Positions 23,846 to 29,376 of a stretch of 29,376 bases of DNA are shown here, in pieces (position 1 is the first letter of the stretch; every line of letters starts with the position of its first letter). The stretch is from contig CALDOU010000001.1 in assembly GCA_937912175.1 (NCBI GenBank), positions 1-29,376 of the forward strand, in the 5' to 3' direction. The position numbers and the translations under genes were made by a program. The stretch is from an uncultured Clostridia bacterium. GTDB lineage: Bacteria; Bacillota; Clostridia; Oscillospirales; Acutalibacteraceae. A model generated the notes under the pieces. It searched no databases and was not told where the DNA came from. It was given only the letters and a program-made list of their open reading frames with translations.

Positions 23846-24481
23846 ATGAATATAATATTTTTAGGAGCTCCCGGTGCGGGTAAAGGAACTCAGGCTGCAA
23901 TTGTATCGGAAAATTTTAAAATTCCTACGATTTCAACGGGAGATATTATCAGAAAAGCGTTGAAAAGCGGCTCTGAGATGGGAAAAAAGGCTAAAGAATA
24001 TATCGATAAAGGTCACTTGGTTCCCGATGAAATAGTTATCGGAATTGTTAAAGACAGAATAAGCCTTGATGATTGTAAAAACGGCTTTATTTTAGATGGC
24101 TTTCCGAGAACTATTGCTCAGGCTGAGGCTTTGAAAAATTCTAATATAAATATTGATCATGTAATTGACATTGATGTTAGTGATGAGGTTATTTATAAAA
24201 GAATGACAGGGCGGCGTGTTTGCAGTCATTGCGGAAAAACTTATAATGTTAATTTAAATATTAATCCCAAAAAAGACGGGATATGTGATGCTTGCGGAAA
24301 CGCCCTAATTCAACGTGTGGATGACAAATTAGAAACAGTTAAAGAGCGTCTTAAGGTTTATTATGATCAAACCCATGTTTTAAAAGATTATTATCAAAAC
24401 CTTGGAAAATTAAAATCAGTAAACGGAGCACAGTCTCTTGAAAAAATAACCGAGGAAATAAGTAAGATATTAGAGGCGTAA
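23846..24481 (+). CDS. adk: adenylate kinase, zinc-lid type
   Basis: Catalyses ATP + AMP to 2 ADP. From ATG 23846, after AAAGGAG (23831-23836), it has 211 residues. The P-loop is GAPGAGKGT (7-15), DGFPRT lies at 84-89, and the lid has Cys126, Cys129, Cys147 and Cys150, the four-Cys zinc form typical of Gram-positives. It sits between secY and map, the usual Firmicute order. Confidence 0.98.
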   Translation: MNIIFLGAPGAGKGTQAAIVSENFKIPTISTGDIIRKALKSGSEMGKKAKEYIDKGHLVPDEIVIGIVKDRISLDDCKNGFILDGFPRTIAQAEALKNSNINIDHVIDIDVSDEVIYKRMTGRRVCSHCGKTYNVNLNINPKKDGICDACGNALIQRVDDKLETVKERLKVYYDQTHVLKDYYQNLGKLKSVNGAQSLEKITEEISKILEA

Positions 24482-24485
24482 TAAA

Positions 24486-25238
24486 ATGATAATTTTAAAA
24501 ACATGCCACGAAATAGATTTAATGAAGGAATCGGGTAAGATTGCCGCAAGAGCTCTTAAGTTGGTGGGGAAAGCCGTTGAACCCGGAGTTTCTACCGAAC
24601 AATTGGATGAAATAGTGTGTAAGTATCTTAAATCTCAAGGTGCAACATCATCATCTTTGGGTTATGGCGGATTTCCTAAAAATTGCTGTATTTCTGTTAA
24701 TAATGAAGTCATTCATGGCATACCTACTGCAAAACGCATTGTTAAAAGCGGAGACATTGTCAGCATTGACATATGTTCAAAATTTAAAAGGTTTCATGCG
24801 GATAACGCATATACTTTTCCATGCGGGGATGTTTCCGAAAATGCTAAACGCCTTATGGATGCAACCAGAGAAAGCCTTTATGAAGGAATTAAAGTTGCTA
24901 AAGCCGGTTCTCGCATAGGTGATATAAGTTACGCAGTAGAAAAATATGTCACAGCACGTGGTTACTCGGTGGTTCGAGATTTTGTGGGTCATGGAGTAGG
25001 CGCGGAGCTACATGAGGATCCTTCGATTCCAAATTACGGCAAACCCGGTCATGGGCCTCGTTTAATGCCGGGTATGACGTTAGCAATTGAACCTATGGTT
25101 AATGAAGGTTCGGGTAAAGTTTCCGTAATGGATGACGATTGGACAGTACTTACTGCTGACGGTAAGCTATCTGCACATTTTGAGCATACGGTTGCTATTA
25201 CTTCCGATGGGCCGATTATCATTACAAACCCGGACTAA
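24486..25238 (+). CDS. map: methionine aminopeptidase type I
   Basis: Removes the N-terminal Met from nascent proteins. It is 250 residues with no N-terminal extension. The five metal ligands are Asp95, Asp106, His169, Glu202 and Glu233, and the catalytic His is His77 in EVIHGIP. The SD GAGG (24473-24476) is inside the end of adk; ATG is 4 nt after the adk stop. Confidence 0.97.
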   Translation: MIILKTCHEIDLMKESGKIAARALKLVGKAVEPGVSTEQLDEIVCKYLKSQGATSSSLGYGGFPKNCCISVNNEVIHGIPTAKRIVKSGDIVSIDICSKFKRFHADNAYTFPCGDVSENAKRLMDATRESLYEGIKVAKAGSRIGDISYAVEKYVTARGYSVVRDFVGHGVGAELHEDPSIPNYGKPGHGPRLMPGMTLAIEPMVNEGSGKVSVMDDDWTVLTADGKLSAHFEHTVAITSDGPIIITNPD

Positions 25239-25285
25239 TAACATGAAAATATTTTTAATAAGGATATTTTAAGGAAGTTTATTTT

Positions 25286-25561
25286 ATGGAGTTAAAAAAA
25301 GGTACTGTTGTTTATTCTTTGGCCGGTCATGATAAAGGCGATTTTCAAGTTATAATGGAATTTGATGATAAATATGCAAGAGTTTGTGACGGGAAATACA
25401 GGCCTTTGAAAAGAACGAAGTTAAAAAAATTAATCCATATTAAACTTACAAATACAGTTTTGGATGATTCGGAATTATTAACCGACAAATCTATAAGAAG
25501 AGCTTTAAAACCATTTGTTGAAGCTGCAAACAAAAACAAAGCAAACCGTAAATTAAAGTAG
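25286..25561 (+). CDS. KOW-domain RNA-binding protein (L14e-like)
   Basis: A 91-residue basic protein with an N-terminal KOW-type motif, KKGTVVYSLAGHDKGDFQVI, and a Lys/Arg-rich C-terminus (PLKRTKLKKLIH, ANKNKANRKLK). Genes of this type commonly sit between map and infA in clostridia and are annotated as ribosomal or RNA-binding L14e-like proteins. A role in ribosome function is inferred from place and fold. AAGGAAG (25271-25277) precedes ATG. Confidence 0.85.
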   Translation: MELKKGTVVYSLAGHDKGDFQVIMEFDDKYARVCDGKYRPLKRTKLKKLIHIKLTNTVLDDSELLTDKSIRRALKPFVEAANKNKANRKLK

Positions 25562-25636
25562 AGGTGGTGGCGAGCGTATAGGTTTTTTGAAAATTATATA
25601 TTTAATTTTCTATAAAAAGCCGGCTCTTTGAGTATG
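25561..25636 (+). promoter_or_regulatory. split ribosome-binding site and long hairpin before infA
   Basis: GAGGTGGTGG (25561-25570) overlaps the stop of the KOW gene, 63 nt before the infA ATG. Between them is an elongated hairpin. The inner stem is GAAAATTA/TAATTTTC (25589-25596, 25603-25610). The next stem is 25581-25588 with 25614-25621 (one G-U pair, 3-nt bulge). The outer stem is GAGC/GCTC (25572-25575, 25623-25626). Folded, about 11 nt remain from AGGTGG to ATG 25634. An in-frame TAA at 25613-25615 lies within the hairpin. Confidence 0.6.
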
Positions 25637-25948
25637 TCAAAAGATGATGTCATTGAACTTGAAGGTAAGATTGTAGAAGTGTTGCCCAATGCTATGTTTA
25701 AAGTGGAACTTCCTAACGGTAAGGTGATACTTGCACATATATCTGGTAAATTAAGGATGAATTATATCAGAATTTTGCAAGGGGATACCGTAACGGTGGA
25801 AATGTCTCCATATGACTTGACCCGTGGTAGGATTACATGGCGCGCTAAGGGAACCAGTAAAAATTCAGAGAATACTTCGGACAAACAATCTTCTGATAAT
25901 GGTAAAGAATTAAACAATGAAAAAAATTTTAGCGAGGAGGCGAAATAA
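25634..25948 (+). CDS. infA: translation initiation factor IF-1 with C-terminal extension
   Basis: OB-fold factor that binds the 30S A site during initiation. Residues 1-72 are canonical (MSKDDVIELEGKIVEVLPNA, AHISGKLRMNYIRIL, SPYDLTRGRITWRAK). Normal IF-1 ends there, but this frame continues for 32 residues rich in Ser, Asn, Lys, Asp and Glu (GTSKNSENTSDKQSSDNG and onward, ending EEAK), giving 104. The extension looks disordered. Its last codons supply the GAGGAGG SD for rpmJ, so the tail may exist to couple the genes, or may have a function. ATG 25634 is preferred to TTG 25628. No SD lies within 60 nt unless the upstream hairpin folds. Confidence 0.95.
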   Translation: MSKDDVIELEGKIVEVLPNAMFKVELPNGKVILAHISGKLRMNYIRILQGDTVTVEMSPYDLTRGRITWRAKGTSKNSENTSDKQSSDNGKELNNEKNFSEEAK

Positions 25949-25950
25949 TT

Positions 25951-26064
25951 ATGAAAGTCAGACCTTCCGTTAAGCCAATATGTGAAAAATGCAAAGTGAT
26001 AAAAAGAAAAGGCAGAGTTATGGTTATTTGTGAAAATCCAAAACACAAGCAAAGACAAGGATAA
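25951..26064 (+). CDS. rpmJ: 50S ribosomal protein L36, zinc form
   Basis: A 37-residue zinc-ribbon protein of the large subunit, with Cys11, Cys14, Cys27 and His32 and the standard MKVRPSVKPICEKCKVIKRK start. The ATG is 2 nt after the infA stop; its SD (25935-25941) is inside infA. Confidence 0.97.
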   Translation: MKVRPSVKPICEKCKVIKRKGRVMVICENPKHKQRQG

Positions 26065-26097
26065 TAATTAATAAAAATTTTGGAGGTGGGGTTTAGA

Positions 26098-26466
26098 ATG
26101 GCCCGTATATCAGGCGTTGATTTACCAAGAGATAAGAGAATAGAAATCGGACTTACTTATATTTTTGGTATTGGCAGAACAAGCGCAAAAGAAATAATTG
26201 CAAAAACAGGAGTAAATCCTGATACCAGAGTAAGAGATCTTACAGAAGACGATGTCGCTAAATTAAGAAGTTGTATTGATAAAGAATACAAAGTCGAAGG
26301 TGACCTCAGAAGTGATATAGCTTTTGATATTAAAAGGCTTATTGAAATCGGATGTTATCGTGGAATTCGTCACAGAAAAGGACTTCCGGTTCGCGGTCAA
26401 AGATCTAAAACAAATGCCAGAACAAGAAAAGGTCCAAGAAAAACAATGGCAAATAAAAAAGGTTAA
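26098..26466 (+). CDS. rpsM: 30S ribosomal protein S13
   Basis: Head protein contacting P-site tRNA and L5. From ATG 26098, after GGAGGTGGGG (26082-26090), it has 122 residues: MARISGVDLPRDKRIEIGLT, ending in the tRNA-contacting tail RSKTNARTRKGPRKTMANKK. An upstream in-frame TTG at 26080 overlaps the SD and is not used. Confidence 0.98.
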   Translation: MARISGVDLPRDKRIEIGLTYIFGIGRTSAKEIIAKTGVNPDTRVRDLTEDDVAKLRSCIDKEYKVEGDLRSDIAFDIKRLIEIGCYRGIRHRKGLPVRGQRSKTNARTRKGPRKTMANKKG

Positions 26467-26487
26467 AGGTGAAGGAGGAGTAATTTA

Positions 26488-26892
26488 ATGGCAGTTCAAT
26501 CAGGTGCCAAAAAGACCGGTGTTCGCAGACGTCGCGACAGAAAAAATATTGAACGCGGAGCTGCACACATTCAGTCTACTTTTAATAATACAATCGTTAC
26601 TATAACAGATGTCGAAGGAAATGCAGTTTCTTGGGCAAGTGCAGGGGGACTTGGATTTAAGGGTTCTAAAAAATCAACTCCGTTTGCAGCTCAAACCGCA
26701 TCAGATACCGCAGCAAAAGTTGCAATTGAACATGGTATGAAATTTGTTGAAGTTTATGTAAAAGGTCCGGGGTCAGGACGCGAAGCAGCCATCCGTGCTC
26801 TTCAAGCAGCCGGACTGGAAGTAACTATGATTAAGGATGTCACTCCTATTCCGCATAATGGTTGTCGTCCGCCAAAAAGAAGACGTGTTTAA
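26488..26892 (+). CDS. rpsK: 30S ribosomal protein S11
   Basis: Platform protein at the mRNA exit site. It is 134 residues: AHIQSTFNNTIVTITD, GPGSGREAAIRALQAAGLEV, and the signature C-terminus PIPHNGCRPPKRRRV. GAAGGAGGAG precedes ATG. Confidence 0.98.
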   Translation: MAVQSGAKKTGVRRRRDRKNIERGAAHIQSTFNNTIVTITDVEGNAVSWASAGGLGFKGSKKSTPFAAQTASDTAAKVAIEHGMKFVEVYVKGPGSGREAAIRALQAAGLEVTMIKDVTPIPHNGCRPPKRRRV

Positions 26893-26916
26893 TTTAAGGA
26901 GGTGTAAATAAGTTAT

Positions 26917-27546
26917 ATGGCAAGATATACAGGAGCTGTGTGCAGATTATGCCGCAGAGAAGGACAAAAACTTTTTTTAAAGGGAGAAAGATGTTATACC
27001 GGTAAATGTGCTTTTGAACGCCGTTCATATGCACCCGGACAACATGGTCAAGGCCGTAAAAAAGCTTCGGAATATGGTTTGCAATTGCGTGCAAAACAAA
27101 AAGCAAGACGTTATTATGGAGTACTTGAAAAACAATTTTCTCATTATTTCGATATGGCTACAAAAATGCATGAAGGTAAAAAAGGCGAAAACTTACTTGC
27201 AATTCTTGAATCCCGTTTGGACAATATAGTTTATCGCTTGGGTTGGGCAAGTTCAAGAGCAGAAGCCAGACAATTAGTTGTACATCAGCATTTTAATCTT
27301 AATGGACATAAGGTGAATGTACCGTCTTTATTGGTTAAAACCGGAGATGTTATCAGCATTAATGAAAAATCATGCTCTAATGCTAAAATTAAAGCTATTT
27401 TAGAAGCCAACAGTTCAAGACCTGTTCCAAAGTGGCTTGAAGTGAATAATGAAAAATTTGAAGCTAAAAAAGTGGCTTTGCCTGCAAGAGAAGATATCGA
27501 TCTTGATGTTGAAGAAACATTGATCGTTGAATTGTACTCCAAATAG
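26917..27546 (+). CDS. rpsD: 30S ribosomal protein S4, zinc form
   Basis: Primary 16S-binding assembly protein and, in E. coli and B. subtilis, a translational repressor of its own mRNA. It is 209 residues with a C+ N-terminus (Cys9, Cys12, Cys26, Cys31) and the S4 RNA-binding domain with LGWASSRAEARQLVVHQHF. B. subtilis carries rpsD elsewhere; here it sits in the alpha group. AAGGAGGTG precedes ATG by 12 nt. Confidence 0.98.
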   Translation: MARYTGAVCRLCRREGQKLFLKGERCYTGKCAFERRSYAPGQHGQGRKKASEYGLQLRAKQKARRYYGVLEKQFSHYFDMATKMHEGKKGENLLAILESRLDNIVYRLGWASSRAEARQLVVHQHFNLNGHKVNVPSLLVKTGDVISINEKSCSNAKIKAILEANSSRPVPKWLEVNNEKFEAKKVALPAREDIDLDVEETLIVELYSK

Positions 27547-27575
27547 TATATATATCGTTTTTTATGTAATATACA

Positions 27576-27611
27576 AACATTGCGAGGTATTATCTCGGTT
27601 TTTAAAATGTT
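27576..27611 (+). promoter_or_regulatory. hairpin in the rpsD-rpoA gap
   Basis: CGAG/CTCG (27583-27586, 27594-27597) is followed by TTTTT (27599-27603) and enclosed by AACATT/AATGTT (27576-27581, 27606-27611), whose right arm touches the rpoA SD. It may be a weak attenuator or a protein-binding site; the inner stem is only 4 bp. Confidence 0.35.
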
Positions 27612-27623
27612 AAGGAGGACTTA

Positions 27624-28601
27624 ATGATTGAAATAGAAAAGCCTCGGATTACAGTTCAAGAAATTTCCGAGGATAAAAATTACGGCAAATTTGTGGTTGA
27701 ACCTCTGGAAAGAGGTTTTGGTAACACCTTGGGCAACAGTTTAAGAAGAATCCTTCTTTCTTCTATTCCCGGTGTTGCTCCAAACAGCATAAAAATTGAT
27801 GGTGTTATGCATGAATTTTCAACTATTGAAGGCGTTAAAGAAGACGTTACCGAAATAGTTTTAAATATTAAAAATCTTCTGGCCAAAATTAATTGCGATG
27901 AAGAAAAAGTTGTCGAAATAGATGCCAAAGGTCCTTGTGATGTAACTGCGGGTATGATTATTCATGACAGTGATGTTGAAATAATTAATCCTGATTGTCA
28001 CATTGCAACTTTGGGTGAAGACGCTAAATTGCATATGAATATAACCTTGGATAAAGGAAGAGGCTATGTTTCGGCAGAGCGTCATAAGGCTAACGGCGCA
28101 AATAATGAGATAGGTGTTTTACCCGTTGATTCTATTTATACACCCGTTGTAAAGGTTAACTATAATGTGGAAAACACCCGTGTAGGACAAATAACGGATT
28201 TTGATAAACTTTCCTTGGAAGTTTGGACAAATGGTGTTATTACTGCCGAAGAAGCGGTTTCGTTAGCTGCGAAAATACTTATCGAACATTTTAATTTATT
28301 TTTGGGACTTTCGGATTTAGCGGAAAAAACTAATTTGATGATTGAAAAAACAGACAAAGCAGCTGTAGCTGATTTGGATGTTACCATAGATGAATTGGAA
28401 CTTTCCGTAAGGTCTTATAACTGTTTGAAAAGAGCGGGCATTAATACCGTCTATGATCTTACAAGCCGTAGTGAAGAAGATATGATGAAAGTTCGTAATT
28501 TAGGGCGTAAATCTCTTGATGAGGTTATTGAAAAACTTCATTCTATGGGATTAAGTTTAAGTAATAATTCGGAAGAAACAGAATCTTTAAAGGGGGTATA
28601 A
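27624..28601 (+). CDS. rpoA: RNA polymerase alpha subunit
   Basis: Dimerising scaffold of RNA polymerase. Length is 325 residues. The N-terminal domain has VEPLERGFGNTLGNSLRRIL and IPGVAPNSIKIDGVMHEFS. The C-terminal domain (about 250-315) has TIDELELSVRSYNCLKRAGI and KVRNLGRKSLDEVIEKL, the helix-hairpin-helix that contacts UP elements and activators. AAGGAGG precedes ATG by 6 nt. Confidence 0.98.
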   Translation: MIEIEKPRITVQEISEDKNYGKFVVEPLERGFGNTLGNSLRRILLSSIPGVAPNSIKIDGVMHEFSTIEGVKEDVTEIVLNIKNLLAKINCDEEKVVEIDAKGPCDVTAGMIIHDSDVEIINPDCHIATLGEDAKLHMNITLDKGRGYVSAERHKANGANNEIGVLPVDSIYTPVVKVNYNVENTRVGQITDFDKLSLEVWTNGVITAEEAVSLAAKILIEHFNLFLGLSDLAEKTNLMIEKTDKAAVADLDVTIDELELSVRSYNCLKRAGINTVYDLTSRSEEDMMKVRNLGRKSLDEVIEKLHSMGLSLSNNSEETESLKGV

Positions 28602-28604
28602 AGA

Positions 28605-28946
28605 ATGTCAGGCAAAAGAAAACTCGGCAGAGCAACAGCTCATAGACTTGCTATGTTAAGAGCGCTTGTTACATTTCTTTTGGAAAACGGAAAAATTGAA
28701 ACTACCGTTACGCGTGCCAAAGAAGTTCGTTCTTTAGCTGAAAAAATGATTACTATCGCAAAAATTGATAGTCTTCAAAATAAACGTATGATAATGTCTT
28801 TTGTAACAAAGAAAGATGTATCAAGAAAACTTTTTTCGGAAATTGCGCCTAAATATAATGAAAGAAACGGCGGATATACGAGAATAACTAAACTTGGTCC
28901 TCGCCGTGGTGACGGTGCTGAAATGGCAATAATTGAATTAATATAA
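28605..28946 (+). CDS. rplQ: 50S ribosomal protein L17
   Basis: Tunnel-exit protein and the last gene of the alpha group. It is 113 residues beginning MSGKRKLGRATAHRLAMLRA, with the C-terminal GGYTRITKLGPRRGDGAEMA. AAAGGGGG, at the end of rpoA, is its SD. ATG is 3 nt after the rpoA stop. Confidence 0.98.
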   Translation: MSGKRKLGRATAHRLAMLRALVTFLLENGKIETTVTRAKEVRSLAEKMITIAKIDSLQNKRMIMSFVTKKDVSRKLFSEIAPKYNERNGGYTRITKLGPRRGDGAEMAIIELI

Positions 28947-28965
28947 CAATTTAAATGATGTGTTA

Positions 28966-29010
28966 TTTTGCCTATGTCGATATAAATATTACTTTTCGAC
29001 ATAGGCGAAA
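28966..29010 (+). terminator. long hairpin after rplQ, possible terminator
   Basis: The stem is 15 bp with one G-U pair (arms 28966-28980 and 28996-29010, core GCCTATGTCGA/TCGACATAGGC) with a 15-nt loop. There is no T-run right after it, so it may be an mRNA 3' end stabiliser or a DNA-binding site rather than an intrinsic terminator. Confidence 0.5.
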
Positions 29011-29014
29011 GTTA

Positions 29015-29041
29015 ATTTTAAGGTTTTTTGTACCTTAAAAT
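29015..29041 (+). promoter_or_regulatory. second hairpin before hppA
   Basis: A perfect 10-bp stem (arms 29015-29024 and 29032-29041) has a 7-nt T-rich loop. It is the middle one of three hairpins between rplQ and hppA. Confidence 0.45.
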
Positions 29042-29058
29042 ATTAAAAATCATGTAAT

Positions 29059-29113
29059 GGAAAGGTAGGGATAAATAGTATAAAATTATATATTTTATAC
29101 TTGAAAAATTATG
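29059..29113 (+). promoter_or_regulatory. split ribosome-binding site and hairpin before hppA
   Basis: GGAAAGGTAGGG (29059-29070) is 40 nt before ATG 29111. A perfect 10-bp hairpin (29077-29086 with 29092-29101, loop TATAT) lies between. Folded, 15 nt remain. An in-frame TGA at 29102-29104 bars an earlier start, and no nearer SD exists. Confidence 0.55.
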
Positions 29114-29376
29114 GATTTAATGTTGTTTGTGGCGTTAGGGTCTTTGATATCGCTTTGTTTTGCATGTTTTTTATATAATAAAGTGAAGAGCCATCCTGAA
29201 GGCAGTGAAAAAATGATAAAAATAGCAAATGCCATAAGAAAAGGTGCCAATGCTTATCTTAAAAGACAATATATAGGCGTAAGTATTTTTTTTGCTGTAG
29301 TGTTTGTGGTTTTATTTGTTCTTTCGCTTTTGGGATATCTTAATCATTTTGTTCCGTTTGCATTTTTGACCGGTGG
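29111..29376 (+). CDS. hppA: membrane-bound ion-pumping pyrophosphatase (N-terminal part, cut by window edge)
   Basis: Couples hydrolysis of pyrophosphate to pumping of H+ or Na+ across the membrane. Only 88 codons are present. They show the family N-terminus: a first membrane span (LMLFVALGSLISLCFACFLY), then the very characteristic cytosolic segment IANAIRKGANAYLKRQY, then a second span. The catalytic core and the residue that separates K+-dependent from independent forms lie beyond the window. It replaces the ecfA/ecfT genes that often follow rplQ in Firmicutes. Its start region is unusual (own entry). Confidence 0.9.
   Translation, partial: MDLMLFVALGSLISLCFACFLYNKVKSHPEGSEKMIKIANAIRKGANAYLKRQYIGVSIFFAVVFVVLFVLSLLGYLNHFVPFAFLTG

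Noticed and set aside
1..29376. CRISPR arrays, tRNA or rRNA genes, insertion sequences, prophage
   Set aside because: No regularly spaced direct repeats, no cloverleaf or rRNA-like conserved sequence, and no transposase or integrase frames were seen.

Overview
The window is AT-rich and reads as a low-GC, Gram-positive chromosome, most likely a clostridial Firmicute. The signs are: a continuous S10-spc-alpha ribosomal locus with a KOW-domain gene between map and infA; zinc-type S14; strong AGGAGG/GAGGTGG ribosome-binding sites with frequent TTG and GTG starts; a zinc-lid adenylate kinase; and a RsbW/SpoIIAB-type kinase with a STAS partner. The species cannot be read from the sequence.

Layout. 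Positions 1-497 (minus) hold the start of a tRNA-dihydrouridine synthase, divergent from alanine racemase (642-1826). A partner-switch pair follows (anti-sigma-type kinase 2063-2476, STAS antagonist 2499-2816), ended by a clear terminator. A small unknown membrane protein (2879-3127, minus) faces it, with a perfect-consensus promoter. From 3298 to 11485 five genes lie head to tail: endonuclease IV, a 1039-residue metallophosphoesterase chimera, a VanY-type D,D-carboxypeptidase, GltX and GlnS. A secreted BspA-like leucine-rich-repeat protein (11601-12608) with its own promoter and terminator separates this group from the ribosomal locus.

Ribosomal locus. About 285 nt of structured leader (with a possible attenuator) precede rpsJ. 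The order is then rpsJ-rplC-rplD-rplW-[small membrane ORF]-rplB-rpsS-rplV-rpsC-rplP-rpmC-rpsQ, rplN-rplX-rplE-rpsN-rpsH-rplF-rplR-rpsE-rpmD, rplO-secY-adk-map-KOW-infA-rpmJ-rpsM-rpsK-rpsD-rpoA-rplQ. The window ends in the first 88 codons of a membrane pyrophosphatase (hppA), preceded by three successive hairpins.

Most unusual signal. In four genes (nfo, the VanY-type gene, infA, hppA) there is no Shine-Dalgarno (SD) sequence near the start, and an in-frame stop just upstream rules out an earlier start. In each, a good GAGGTGG/AGGTAGG-type SD lies 30-65 nt upstream, and the space between holds a hairpin. Folding the hairpin out would leave about 7, 10, 11 and 15 nt between SD and start codon. 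This looks like a recurrent looped-out ribosome-binding site; it has not been tested here. Other points of interest are an IF-1 with a 32-residue C-terminal extension, a small membrane ORF inserted between rplW and rplB, and the metallophosphoesterase chimera.
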